Shown here: positions 21,576-30,123 of the stretch, in pieces
Position numbering within the stretch: position 1 is the stretch's first letter
Layout of the letters: every line of letters begins with the position of its first letter
Origin: Streptomyces qinglanensis
GTDB taxonomy: Bacteria; Actinomycetota; Actinomycetes; Streptomycetales; Streptomycetaceae
Reading direction: 5' to 3'
Assembly (NCBI RefSeq): GCF_900111245.1
Contig: NZ_FOGO01000014.1
Span: forward strand, 124,001-188,000
DNA: 64,000 nucleotides
Program-made: the position numbers and the translations under genes
The notes under the pieces: generated by a model
Told to the model about the DNA's origin: nothing
Seen by the model: only the letters and a program-made list of their open reading frames with translations
Database searches by the model: none

Positions 21576-24521
21576 TCAGCGCTCCGAGACCCGCGTCAGC
21601 AGCTCTCTGACCTCGGCACTCTCGGGCGAGCCGAGCGGCTCGAAGATGGCCAGCGCCTCTTCCAGGCAGGCCCGTGCACGGCGGGCCTGGCCCAGCCGGG
21701 CCAGCGCCTTGCCCAGGACGACGAGGACCGTCGCCTTCCGCCATTCGCCGCCGATGACGCGCAGCGCGATGGCCTGCTCGGCGTGCTCGGCGGCCCGGGC
21801 CGCGTCCCCGGAGAGCAGGTGCGCTTCGGCGATGCGGAAGTGGGTGACCCCCTCCCAGCGCGACTGCCGGCTGACGTGGAAGATCTCGCGGGCATCCGTG
21901 AGGTGCTGCAGCCCCTCCGCCACCCGCCCGGCGGCCGACAGCGCGGAGCCCAGCGTGTAGAGCGCGTTGGCCATCCGCAGCGTGCTGTCCATCTCCTCGT
22001 AGATCGCCACGCCCTGCATGGCCAGTTCGACCGCGCTCTCGTGCCGCGCCAGCGCGGTGTGGACCCGCGAGAGGTTGCACAGCGCGCTCGCCTCCGAGGG
22101 GCGGTTCTCGTCCGCGCGGAAGGCCAGGATGGCCGCGTCCAGGTGGCTTTCCGCCTCCTCGTGCCGGCCGAGGTAGGTGGTGAGGATGCCGAGGTCGTTC
22201 GGCGCGTAGGAGCAGGAGAGCGGGTCGTCCGCGGAACGGCCCAGCGCCAGGGCGCGCACCGCCTCCGTCTCGGCCTGCGGGAACCGCCCGGCCAGCGCAT
22301 GGGCGTGGGTCAGCATGATGCCCGCGCGCGCTCCCGGGAGGGCCTCGCCCGCCCGCTCGGCGGCCTCCCGCACCGCTGCCGCCGCCCGCTCGTAGCGGAG
22401 CGAGTGGACGCCGGAGTCCGCGAGGTCCTTCGTGGCCACGAGCAGATCGGCGGCCGGGCGGAGGGCCCCGCGGGAGGCCGCCTGCCCGATCGCCGCCATC
22501 AGGCACTCCCCTTCGGCGAAGAGCCACTCCAGGGCGCTCTCCTGGCCGGGGAAGTCCAGCCCCCGGCACACCGGCGGGCCGAGGTGGTCGACGGTCCGGT
22601 CACGGGGGTGGTCCCAGGCGAACACGTGTCTCGCCGTGGCCAGGTAGAAGTCCAGCAGCCGGGCGGGCGCCGCCTCGCACTCGCCGGTGGGCTGCTCGTC
22701 CCGCTCCGCGCACGCGCGGGCGAAGAGGCGGACCAGGTCGTGGAAGCGGTAGCGGCCGGGCGCTGCGGACTCCAGCAGGGAGGTGTCCACCAGGGACTCC
22801 AGCAGGTCCTCGGCCTCCTCCGGGGCGCGGTCCAGGAGGGCCGCGGCGGCGTCCAGGGAGATGTCCGGCCCCTCGGCGAGGCCCAGCAGCCGGAAGGCGC
22901 GGGACTGTTCGCGGTCGAGCTGGCCGTAGCCGAGTTCGAAGGTGGCCTTCACGGCCTGGTCGCCGACCTGGAGTTCGTCCAGCCGGCGGCGCTCGTCGCC
23001 GAGCTTGGCGGCGAGCGCCGAGACGGTCCAGGTGCGGCGGGCCGACAGCCGGGCCGCGGCGATCCGGATGGCCAGCGGCAGGAACCCGCAGGCCGCCACC
23101 ACGTCCATGGCGGCCTCACGCTCGGGGACCACCCGCTCCGCGCCGACGATCCGGGTGAAGAGGGCGAGGGCCTCCTCGGGGTTCATCACGTCCAGGTCCA
23201 CCAGGTGGGCACCGGCCAGGTCGACCAGCCGCGCGCGGCTGGTCACCAGGGCGGCGCACCCGGAGGTGCCGGGCAGCAGCGGCCGCACCTGGGCGGCGTC
23301 CCGGGCGTTGTCGAGCAGGGTCAGCACCCGGCGCCCGGCCAGCAGCGAGCGGAAGAGCGCGGAGCGCTCCTCGGTGCCGCTGGGGATGGCCGAGTCGGCG
23401 ACGCCGAGCGCGCGCAGGAAGGAGCCGAGCACGGTCTCGGGGTCGACCGGGGCGGCTCCGGCGCCCTGGAGGTCGACGTAGAGCTGGCCGTCGGGGAACC
23501 GGTCGGCGGCGGCGTGGGCCACATGGATGGCGAGGGTCGTCTTCCCGACGCCGCCGATGCCCGCGACGGCGGAGACCGCCATCACCGTCCCGTCGGTCTG
23601 TGCCAGTTCGTCGCCGAGTTCGGCCACGAAGGAGGCCCGGCCGGTGAAGTCGGCCACGGTCGCCGGGAGCTGGGCCGGCCGGGTGGCCTCGGTACCGGGT
23701 GCGGAGGGGTCCTCGGCCGACTGGTAGGCCAGCTCGTCGTCGGCCTCCAGGATGCGCTGCTGGAGCTCGGACAGCTCGGTGCGCGGGTCGACGCCGAGCT
23801 CGTCGGCGAGCAGCTTGCGGGTGTCGGCGTAGACGGCCAGCGCCTCGGCCTGCCGTCCGCTGCGGTAGAGAGCGAGCATCAGCAGCTCCCGCAGCCGCTC
23901 CCGGAGCGGGTGCGCGGCAGTGAGCGCGGTCAGTTCGCTGACGGCCTCGGCGTGCCCGCCGACCTGGAGGTCGAGGTCGAGCCGGAGCTCCAGCAGGCCC
24001 AGCCGCCACTCACCCAGCCGGACGCGCTGGTGTTCGGCGTAGGGGCCCGGGACGTGGGCGAGCGGTTCGCCGGCCCACTGGGCGAGCGCGGAGCCGTACA
24101 GCTCCCGGGCCGCCTCGCGGTCGCCGGCCGAGGCCGCTTTCTCGGCGCGTACGGCGAGTTCGTGCGCCCTCTCCGCGTCCAGGGTGGCCTCGGGGCCGGT
24201 GCGGACGGCGTAGCCGCCGGACTCGCTGACCAGGATCCCGGCGGCGGAGCCGAGGGCCTTGCGGATGCGCGAGGCGTAGGTGCGCAGCGCGGCCTTGGCC
24301 CGGTCGGGCGGTTCCTCGCCCCAGATCGCGTCGATGAGCTCCTCGGCGGTGGAGGTGCGGCCTCCGGGCAGCAGCAGCGCCGCCAGCAGCGCCTTCTGCT
24401 GGGGTGAGCCCATGGTCAGCTGCTGGTCCCCGCGCCAGGCGCGGACTGGACCGAGCACAGTGAAGTGAAGCTGGTTCCCCTGACGCTCCGTTCCGACCTG
24501 TTCCTGGTCCCCGGCGCCCAT
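21576..24521 (-). CDS. afsR: AfsR-type SARP regulator with NB-ARC and TPR domains
   Basis: 981 residues; ATG 24521 with AGGGGG upstream. Residues about 20-110 are the winged-helix (LHFTVLGPVRAWRGDQQLTM) followed by the bacterial transcriptional activation domain to about 265 (HPLRERLRELLMLALYRSGR). Then an NB-ARC ATPase: P-loop GIGGVGKTTLA, Walker B VLTLLDNARDA. The C terminus is TPR-like repeats ending in REIFHVSRQSRWEG and related helices. This is AfsR architecture and length, the global activator phosphorylated by AfsK. The AfsS-like gene follows on the same strand with SARP repeats between them. The amidohydrolase lies divergent upstream. Confidence 0.92.
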   Translation of the reverse strand: MGAGDQEQVGTERQGNQLHFTVLGPVRAWRGDQQLTMGSPQQKALLAALLLPGGRTSTAEELIDAIWGEEPPDRAKAALRTYASRIRKALGSAAGILVSESGGYAVRTGPEATLDAERAHELAVRAEKAASAGDREAARELYGSALAQWAGEPLAHVPGPYAEHQRVRLGEWRLGLLELRLDLDLQVGGHAEAVSELTALTAAHPLRERLRELLMLALYRSGRQAEALAVYADTRKLLADELGVDPRTELSELQQRILEADDELAYQSAEDPSAPGTEATRPAQLPATVADFTGRASFVAELGDELAQTDGTVMAVSAVAGIGGVGKTTLAIHVAHAAADRFPDGQLYVDLQGAGAAPVDPETVLGSFLRALGVADSAIPSGTEERSALFRSLLAGRRVLTLLDNARDAAQVRPLLPGTSGCAALVTSRARLVDLAGAHLVDLDVMNPEEALALFTRIVGAERVVPEREAAMDVVAACGFLPLAIRIAAARLSARRTWTVSALAAKLGDERRRLDELQVGDQAVKATFELGYGQLDREQSRAFRLLGLAEGPDISLDAAAALLDRAPEEAEDLLESLVDTSLLESAAPGRYRFHDLVRLFARACAERDEQPTGECEAAPARLLDFYLATARHVFAWDHPRDRTVDHLGPPVCRGLDFPGQESALEWLFAEGECLMAAIGQAASRGALRPAADLLVATKDLADSGVHSLRYERAAAAVREAAERAGEALPGARAGIMLTHAHALAGRFPQAETEAVRALALGRSADDPLSCSYAPNDLGILTTYLGRHEEAESHLDAAILAFRADENRPSEASALCNLSRVHTALARHESAVELAMQGVAIYEEMDSTLRMANALYTLGSALSAAGRVAEGLQHLTDAREIFHVSRQSRWEGVTHFRIAEAHLLSGDAARAAEHAEQAIALRVIGGEWRKATVLVVLGKALARLGQARRARACLEEALAIFEPLGSPESAEVRELLTRVSER

Positions 24522-24676
24522 TGGTGTGCCCCCTGCGAATCCGCACTCCTCCGTTCCCCGCACGGGTCAGTCTGCCTTGTTCTCGTCAATTCCGTCAGCC
24601 GAGTGCCGGCCTCTCTACGAACCCTTCGAATTCGGAGGGCGAGGGGGCCGTCGCGCAAGGTGTCGGCAACGCAGAG

Positions 24677-24691
24677 CTGACGGGCCGTCAG
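24677..24691. promoter_or_regulatory. Regulon operator, site 8
   Basis: CTGACGGGCCGTCAG, a perfect palindrome. It ends 20 bp before the amidohydrolase ATG. Confidence 0.75.
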
Positions 24692-24711
24692 ATCAGCGTT
24701 ACCGTAGCGGC

Positions 24712-25932
24712 ATGGAGACCTTTCCGAAGATCATCTCGGTGGACGACCACACGGTCGAACCCCCGCACGTGTGGCGCGACCGGCTCCCCTCCCGCCACCG
24801 CGAGGCGGGCCCGCGCATCGTCCGCGCGCCGCTGAAGGAGATGACCTTCGTCGGCGGGAAGTTCGCGCCCACCATGGGCGAGCCCGGCGACGAGGGCCCG
24901 CTCGCCGACTGGTGGGTCTACGAGGACCTGCGCCGCCCGCTCACCCGGCTGGACACCGCCGTCGGCTACGACCGGGACGAGGTACGGCTGGAGGCCATCA
25001 CCTACGAGCAGATGCGGCCCGGCTCCTACGACGTCCGCGCGCGGCTGGCCGACATGGACGTCAACCACGTCCAGTCGGCGCTGTGCTTCCCCACCTTCCC
25101 CCGGTTCTGCGGACAGACCTTCACCGAGGCCGAGGACCGCGAACTGGGCCTGCTGGGCGTGCGGGCCTACAACGACTGGATGGTCGAGGAGTGGTGCGGC
25201 CCGCAGGCGCAGGGCCGGTTGATCCCGCTCACCCTGGTGCCACTGTGGGACGCCGAACTGGCGGCCGCGGAAGTGCGCCGCAACGCCGCCCGCGGCGTGC
25301 GCGCCGTCTGCTTCTCGGAGATCCCGCCGCGCCTGGGACTGCCCTCCGTGCACACCGATGCGTGGGACCCGTTCCTGCGCGCCTGCGACGAGACCGGCAC
25401 CGTCGTCGCGATGCACATCGGCTCCTCCAGCCGGATGCCCTCCACCTCCGAGGACGCCCCGCCGGCGGTCGGCTCCACGATCACCTTCGCCAACTGCTGC
25501 CTGTCGATGGTCGACTGGCTGATGAGCGGAGTCTTCGACCGCTTCCCGCACCTCAAGATCATGTACGCCGAGGGCCAGATCGGCTGGATCCCCTACATCC
25601 TGGAGCGGGCCGACGTGGTGTGGGAGGAGAACCGGGGCTGGGGAGGCGTGGCGGACAAAGTGCTGCGCCCGCCCTCCGAACTGTTCGCCGCACACGTGTA
25701 CGGCTGCTTCTTCGACGACGCGTTCGGACTGCGGAACGTGGAGTCCATCGGAGTGCCCAACATCCTCTACGAGACCGACTACCCGCACTCGGACTCGACC
25801 TGGCCCCGGTCCAGGGAGGTCGGCGAGGAGCAGATGGGGCACCTGTCCGCGGACGTGGTCGAGCGCATCGTCCGCGGCAACGCCATCGACCTGCTCGGCC
25901 TGACGGACGACGGGCTGTGGCCCGGACCCTGA
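24712..25932 (+). CDS. Amidohydrolase family 2 protein
   Basis: 406-residue TIM-barrel metal-dependent hydrolase/decarboxylase (Amidohydro_2, ACMSD-related). The first strand is IISVDDHTVEPPHVW, the central metal His strand TVVAMHIGSSSRMP, and the late catalytic-Asp region NILYETDYPHSDSTWP. It lacks the strict N-terminal HxH, as other members of this subgroup do. ATG 24712 has no ribosome site and the operator (24677-24691) is only 20 bp away, so a short leader or leaderless mRNA is likely. Divergent from afsR. In actinobacteria such proteins often accompany Ltp-thiolases and LLM oxidoreductases in acid-degradation clusters. Hydrolysis of a ring or decarboxylation is possible. Confidence 0.85.
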   Translation: METFPKIISVDDHTVEPPHVWRDRLPSRHREAGPRIVRAPLKEMTFVGGKFAPTMGEPGDEGPLADWWVYEDLRRPLTRLDTAVGYDRDEVRLEAITYEQMRPGSYDVRARLADMDVNHVQSALCFPTFPRFCGQTFTEAEDRELGLLGVRAYNDWMVEEWCGPQAQGRLIPLTLVPLWDAELAAAEVRRNAARGVRAVCFSEIPPRLGLPSVHTDAWDPFLRACDETGTVVAMHIGSSSRMPSTSEDAPPAVGSTITFANCCLSMVDWLMSGVFDRFPHLKIMYAEGQIGWIPYILERADVVWEENRGWGGVADKVLRPPSELFAAHVYGCFFDDAFGLRNVESIGVPNILYETDYPHSDSTWPRSREVGEEQMGHLSADVVERIVRGNAIDLLGLTDDGLWPGP

Positions 25933-25940
25933 GGGGGACC

Positions 25941-26003
25941 GCGTCGCCGAACCGGTGCCGGCCCTCTGGGGCGCGTCGCCGAACCGGTGCCGGCCCCCTG
26001 GGG
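25941..26003. repeat. 32-bp tandem duplication
   Basis: GCGTCGCCGAACCGGTGCCG begins at 25941 and again at 25973. It lies in the 236-bp spacer between the convergent amidohydrolase and P450 genes; the rest of the spacer shows no gene. Confidence 0.85.
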
Positions 26004-26168
26004 GACGGCAGCCGGGCCCCGGGAGGCGTGGCCGGCGCCGAGGAGGCGGCGGACAGCGGCTGCGGCCCGGCCCCGCGGGCCGTCCGCTCCCTGCCGCCGA
26101 CTGCTCGGCCCGGTCCGGCGGCGGGCCGTCCGCAACCCGCCGCCGGCAGCTCGGTTCACCCTCGGGGC

Positions 26169-27410
26169 TCAGCCCAGCGGCCGCACCGGCAACGACGCGA
26201 AGCCGTGGGCGATGGCCGAGGGCACCTGAGCCAGCTCCTCGGGCGGAACGGCCAACGCCAGATCCGGGAACCGGTCGAAGAGCGCGGGCAGCGCGGTACG
26301 CGCCTCCAACCGGGCCAGCGGCGCACCCAGGCAGAAGTGCACTCCGTGTCCGAACGCCAGATGCTCACCGCCGGGCCGCAGGACGTCGAACTCAGCGGCT
26401 GTCCCGCCGTACTTGACGGGGTCGCGGTTGGCCGAGGCGATGGTGGACACGATCGCGTCACCCTGCCGGATGGTGGTCCCGTCCGGCAGCTCGATCTCCT
26501 CGACCGCGAAGCGCAGCGGGAGATTGGCGATACTCGGGGCCCAGCGCAGGGTCTCCTCGATCACATCGTCCCAGGACGCCTCGGCCTCCCGCACCAGGCG
26601 GAGTTGCTCGGGATGGGTGAGCAGGGCGTGGACGGCGTTGCCGATCAGGTTGACGGTCGTCTCGTGCCCGGCCCCGATCATCAGCAGCAGGGTGTCCAGC
26701 AGCTCCTTCTCGGAGAGTGCGCTGCCCTCGTCGTCCCGCGCCGAGACCAGCACGCTGGTCAGGTCCTCACCCGGCTCGGCGCGCTTGGCCTCGCTCAGCG
26801 CGGTGCAGGCGGCCTGCATGTCCACCGCCGTCTGCCCGGCCTGCTCGGCCGTCAGTGTGGTGTCCATGATCAGGTCCATCAGCCGCTTCATCTCGGGCCG
26901 CTGCTCCTCGGGAACCCCGAACAGCTCGCAGATGACATTCATCGGCAGCGGATGCGCGTAGGCCGAACGCAGATCCAGCGGCTCGCCGCCCGGCCCCTCC
27001 TGCCGCGCCCGGACCTCCATGGCGTCCAGCAGCTCGGTGGTGATCCGCTCCACACGGGGCAGCATGGCGGCCGTCCGGCGTGCGGTGAACGCGGGCGCGA
27101 CCAGTTTCCGGAGCCGCTTGTGGTCCTCCCCGTAGGAGCACAGCATGTTCTCCCGGTCGAGCCAGGTCAGCAGCCAGGTGTCGCGGAACTCGCCCCGCTG
27201 CCACGGAGGCCAGTGCTGACGGGGGTCCTTGGAGACCCGAGGATCCCGCAGCAGCTCCTTGAGCACCTCGAACTCGCTGATGTACCAGGCGTGCACCCCG
27301 GCGGGCAGCTCGACCAGGGCGGCGGATCCCAGCCCGCGGATGTGTGCGGCCTCGCCGTGGATGTCCCGCCCCAGCGGATCTATCCGGACTGCCTGCTGCT
27401 GCGCTTCCAC
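26169..27410 (-). CDS. Conservon cytochrome P450 (CYP154/156-like)
   Basis: 413 residues; GTG 27410 with GGAGGAAAA upstream, overlapping the end of the other P450 by 31 bp. All canonical P450 motifs are present: I-helix MIGAGHETTVNL, K-helix ExxR in VIEETLRW, and heme loop AFGHGVHFCLGAPLARLEA with the Cys ligand. The N terminus (VRIDPLGRDIHGEAAHIR, ELPAGVHAWYI) resembles CYP154/156 proteins of streptomycetes. It is the last gene of the conservon operon, where a complete P450 typically accompanies a CYP157-like partner. Substrate unknown. Confidence 0.9.
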   Translation of the reverse strand: MEAQQQAVRIDPLGRDIHGEAAHIRGLGSAALVELPAGVHAWYISEFEVLKELLRDPRVSKDPRQHWPPWQRGEFRDTWLLTWLDRENMLCSYGEDHKRLRKLVAPAFTARRTAAMLPRVERITTELLDAMEVRARQEGPGGEPLDLRSAYAHPLPMNVICELFGVPEEQRPEMKRLMDLIMDTTLTAEQAGQTAVDMQAACTALSEAKRAEPGEDLTSVLVSARDDEGSALSEKELLDTLLLMIGAGHETTVNLIGNAVHALLTHPEQLRLVREAEASWDDVIEETLRWAPSIANLPLRFAVEEIELPDGTTIRQGDAIVSTIASANRDPVKYGGTAAEFDVLRPGGEHLAFGHGVHFCLGAPLARLEARTALPALFDRFPDLALAVPPEELAQVPSAIAHGFASLPVRPLG

Positions 27411-28693
27411 GGTTTTCCTCCTGCGGAGTCGGGACTGACCGGGCTGAACCGCGCGGGCAGCGAGACGAGTCCGCGCTGGAACGGGCCCGGCCGCCAGGCC
27501 AGCTTGTCGTAGGGCACCGTCAGCTCGATGTCCGACAGCCAGGCGGTGAGCCGCTCGATGGCCGTCGTGGCGATGAGCAGTGCGGGCTGCTGCGCGGGGC
27601 AGGCGTGCGGTCCCGCGGCCCAGGCCAGGTGCGCGCCGCCGCCGGATCCGGCGGCGCCCGTGCTCTCACCCGGCGCGGACCGCCCGCTCTGCGTGGAGGC
27701 CGCCGCGTAGGAGACCAGCACGAGCTGGCCCGCCCGCAGCCACACCCCGTGGAAGTACACATCCCGGCGCGGGTAGTGCGCCGAGTAGTTGGCCATCGGC
27801 GGCTCGTTGCGCAGCACGTCGTGCAGCGCGTCCCGGGCCGTGAGGGCACCCCCGGAGAGGTTGCCGTAGTAGCGGTCGTCGACCAGCATCCGGCTGAGCG
27901 CGTTGCCGATCAGGTTGGAGAGCGGCTCGTAGCTGGCGCCCAGCGTCAGCACGATCTGGTGGACGATCTCCTCGGCACTCAGCATGGCGGGGTGCTGCAT
28001 GAACCAGGACGTCAGATCCTGGCCGGGCTCCCGCTGCTTGAGCTGCGTCAGTTCGGTGACGTAGCGGGTGTAGGCGGCGTCGGCGGCCGCCGCCTCCTCG
28101 GGCGTCTTGCCGTCGAACATCCCCATGATGCCCTGGATCAGCAGCTCGCTCTCCTCGTCGGGCAGACCGAAGGCCCGGTTGAAGTAGAGCAGCGGCAGCA
28201 CACGGGCGAACTGGCCGATCAGGTCCGCCTCGCCGTCCGCGGCGAAGCTCGCGATCAGGGAGTCGGCGACCTCCTGGACGTTCCTCCGCATCTCGTGCGG
28301 TTCCTGCCGTCCGAAACTGTCGGCGATGACCTTCCGGTAGCGGGCATGTGTCTCACCGTCGGTGAACAGCGCGTTGGGCCGGCCGCGCAGCATCGGCATC
28401 ACGGCCGAGTCCTCCGGCACGTTGTTCAGCCAGATACTGGAGTCCTTCGACCAGGTGGCCGGGTCGTGCAGCAGGTCGAGCGCGGCCCGGTAGTCGATCA
28501 CCAGCATGGCGCCCACCCCGGGGGCGATCTCCACGGGGGCGAGCGCGCCGTACTTGCGCAGCCGGTCGTAGACGGCGTACGGGTCCGCCGCGAACTCCTC
28601 CCCGTACAGCGGGGTGACCTCGTGGTTGGGCCGGGACAGCGGCGGCGGCATCTGGCCGGAGGACTGTTGCCCCGGCGCTGGGACGGTGCTCAA
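27380..28693 (-). CDS. Conservon cytochrome P450, CYP157-like, atypical motifs
   Basis: 437 residues. TTG 28693 overlaps the GTPase stop (TTGA), with CAGGAG just upstream; ATG 28651 is an alternative. The heme loop AAGPHACPAQQPALL keeps the Cys. However, the K-helix reads HDVLRNEPP, with Asp instead of Glu in ExxR, and the I-helix reads TLGASYEPLSN without the acid-Thr pair. CYP157 proteins, known partners of CYP154/156 in conservons, are described as lacking a conserved ExxR, so this fits. It may use another oxygen-activation route, or act as a non-classical or regulatory P450. Confidence 0.87.
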   Translation of the reverse strand: MSTVPAPGQQSSGQMPPPLSRPNHEVTPLYGEEFAADPYAVYDRLRKYGALAPVEIAPGVGAMLVIDYRAALDLLHDPATWSKDSSIWLNNVPEDSAVMPMLRGRPNALFTDGETHARYRKVIADSFGRQEPHEMRRNVQEVADSLIASFAADGEADLIGQFARVLPLLYFNRAFGLPDEESELLIQGIMGMFDGKTPEEAAAADAAYTRYVTELTQLKQREPGQDLTSWFMQHPAMLSAEEIVHQIVLTLGASYEPLSNLIGNALSRMLVDDRYYGNLSGGALTARDALHDVLRNEPPMANYSAHYPRRDVYFHGVWLRAGQLVLVSYAAASTQSGRSAPGESTGAAGSGGGAHLAWAAGPHACPAQQPALLIATTAIERLTAWLSDIELTVPYDKLAWRPGPFQRGLVSLPARFSPVSPDSAGGKPWKRSSRQSG

Positions 28694-29361
28694 GAGGGCT
28701 CCTGGGACGGCTGCGGCTGGCTCTGCTGTTGCTGGTCGAGGGCTTCGAGGACGTGGCTGACGAGTGCGATCAGCGCGTCCGCCGACTGGCTCCGGTCGCG
28801 CGCGTCGCACACCACCAGCGGGGTGTCCGGGTGCAGGTCGAGATGGTCCCGCAGGGTCTCGGCCTGGTGCTGCGGGGAGTCGGGGAAGGAGTTGACGGCC
28901 ACCGCGTACCGCAGTCCCGCCTCCTCGATCATGTCCATCACCTCGAAGGAGTCGGCGAGGCGACGGGTGTCCGCCAGCACCAGGGCGCCCAGCGCGCCCC
29001 GTGCGATGTCCTGCCACAGCGGGCGGAACCGCCGCTGCCCCGGGGTGCCGAACATGTACAGCACCAGATCCCCGGGCAGGGTGAGCCGCCCGAAGTCGAT
29101 GGCGACCGTGGTGGTGGTCTTGTCCCGCACCCCGGCCAGGTCGTCGACCAGCGCGCCGGTGCGGGTCATCACCTCCTCGGTGTGCAGCGGCTGGGTCTCG
29201 GACAGCGAGCGGATGAAGGTGGTCTTGCCCACCCCGAACGGACCCGCGACCAGCAGCTTCACCAGCGTCTGCGGCTTGTCGTCCAGATATATGGAGCCTG
29301 CCGGCGCCGCAGAGCCCGACGGGGTCTCCGGACTAGGAGGACTTGAGAGTGCGGAGTCCAT
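28690..29361 (-). CDS. cvnD: Conservon Ras-like GTPase (CvnD)
   Basis: 223-residue small GTPase of the MglA/CvnD type. P-loop GPFGVGKTTFIRS near residue 41, switch with TTTTVAIDFGRLTL, G3 GTPGQRRF, and NSFPD in place of NKxD. The C-terminal tail is Gln/Pro-rich. ATG 29361 lies inside the end of the DUF742 gene (29 bp overlap) and the stop overlaps the P450 start, so the operon is translationally coupled. Cvn proteins form a membrane-associated, G-protein-like complex influencing development or metabolism; the input signal is unknown. Confidence 0.92.
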   Translation of the reverse strand: MDSALSSPPSPETPSGSAAPAGSIYLDDKPQTLVKLLVAGPFGVGKTTFIRSLSETQPLHTEEVMTRTGALVDDLAGVRDKTTTTVAIDFGRLTLPGDLVLYMFGTPGQRRFRPLWQDIARGALGALVLADTRRLADSFEVMDMIEEAGLRYAVAVNSFPDSPQHQAETLRDHLDLHPDTPLVVCDARDRSQSADALIALVSHVLEALDQQQQSQPQPSQEPS

Positions 29362-29701
29362 TGAGAACTTTCTCCAGAATCTGCCGCTCCGGCAGTTCGG
29401 CGTCGGGAATCGGGGCGCGGGCCATCAGCCGGCCCGCGTCCACCAGGTCGGCCACCAGGACCTTGACCACACTGACCGGGAGCCGCAGATGCGCGGCGGC
29501 CTCGGCGAGCGACAGCGCACCGCCGCGCAACAGCTCCAGCAGCCGGATCTCCTCCGGGCGCAGCCCGGAGACCGTCGCGGGATCCGCCGCGCCGTGCAGC
29601 ACGGTGAGGCGGTCGAGAGTGTTGCGGCTGGGCCGGGCTCGTCCGGTCGTCGCCAGATACGCAGGCACCAGGCGCCTGCCGTCACGGGGCGGCGGAGTCA
29701 T
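29333..29701 (-). CDS. cvnC: Conservon DUF742 protein (CvnC)
   Basis: 122 residues, almost all DUF742: DGRRLVPAYLATTGRARPSR, then a winged-helix-like segment (EIRLLELLRGGALSLAEAAA, LRLPVSVVKVLVADLVDAG). The end LEKVLNGLRTLKSS is typical of the family. Its start overlaps the roadblock gene (ATGA-type, 4 bp) and its end overlaps the GTPase gene. It is the third member of the CvnA-B-C-D complex. Confidence 0.92.
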   Translation of the reverse strand: MTPPPRDGRRLVPAYLATTGRARPSRNTLDRLTVLHGAADPATVSGLRPEEIRLLELLRGGALSLAEAAAHLRLPVSVVKVLVADLVDAGRLMARAPIPDAELPERQILEKVLNGLRTLKSS

Positions 29702-30123
29702 GTGGTCGTGTCGTTCCTCGCCGGGCTGCTCATGGTCTTCGCACCCAGCGACGCGACCTGTACCTGCATCTGGTGAGTGACCACGCCCATGTTCACGTCG
29801 GGGCCGGCGAAGACGGCCAGCGTGGTGTTCTCACCCGCGGGGATGGCGAAGACCCAGCCGTGGTCGGACTCCACCACGGTCTGGCGCAGCCGCGCCTCGA
29901 ACGACCCGGCGAACGCCGCCGTCGTCGTCCGGGCCGCGCCCTGGAGCGCGGAGAGCATCGCGGCCACACCCTCCGCGGCGTCCCGCTCCAGGTGCGGCGA
30001 GCGTCCCTCGATGAGGCCGTCGCCGGAGATGACGGCCGCGTGGATGACGTGCGGCAGCTCCAGCAACGGGCCCAGCACCCATGAGGTGTCGTCCCGGAGT
30101 GCCCTGCGTGCGGGGATTGTCAT
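29698..30123 (-). CDS. cvnB: Conservon roadblock/LC7 protein (CvnB)
   Basis: 141 residues of a single roadblock/LC7 domain: SWVLGPLLELPHVIHAAVIS, DGLIEGRS, then VVESDHGWVFAIPAGENTTL and a final amphipathic segment. MglB-like proteins of this fold act on the cognate Ras-like GTPase, here CvnD. The start overlaps the CvnA stop by 4 bp. Confidence 0.92.
   Translation of the reverse strand: MTIPARRALRDDTSWVLGPLLELPHVIHAAVISGDGLIEGRSPHLERDAAEGVAAMLSALQGAARTTTAAFAGSFEARLRQTVVESDHGWVFAIPAGENTTLAVFAGPDVNMGVVTHQMQVQVASLGAKTMSSPARNDTTT

Noticed and set aside
24480..24494. CTGACGCTCCGTTCC, resembling the regulon operator
   Set aside because: Only the left half matches and it lies inside the afsR coding sequence.
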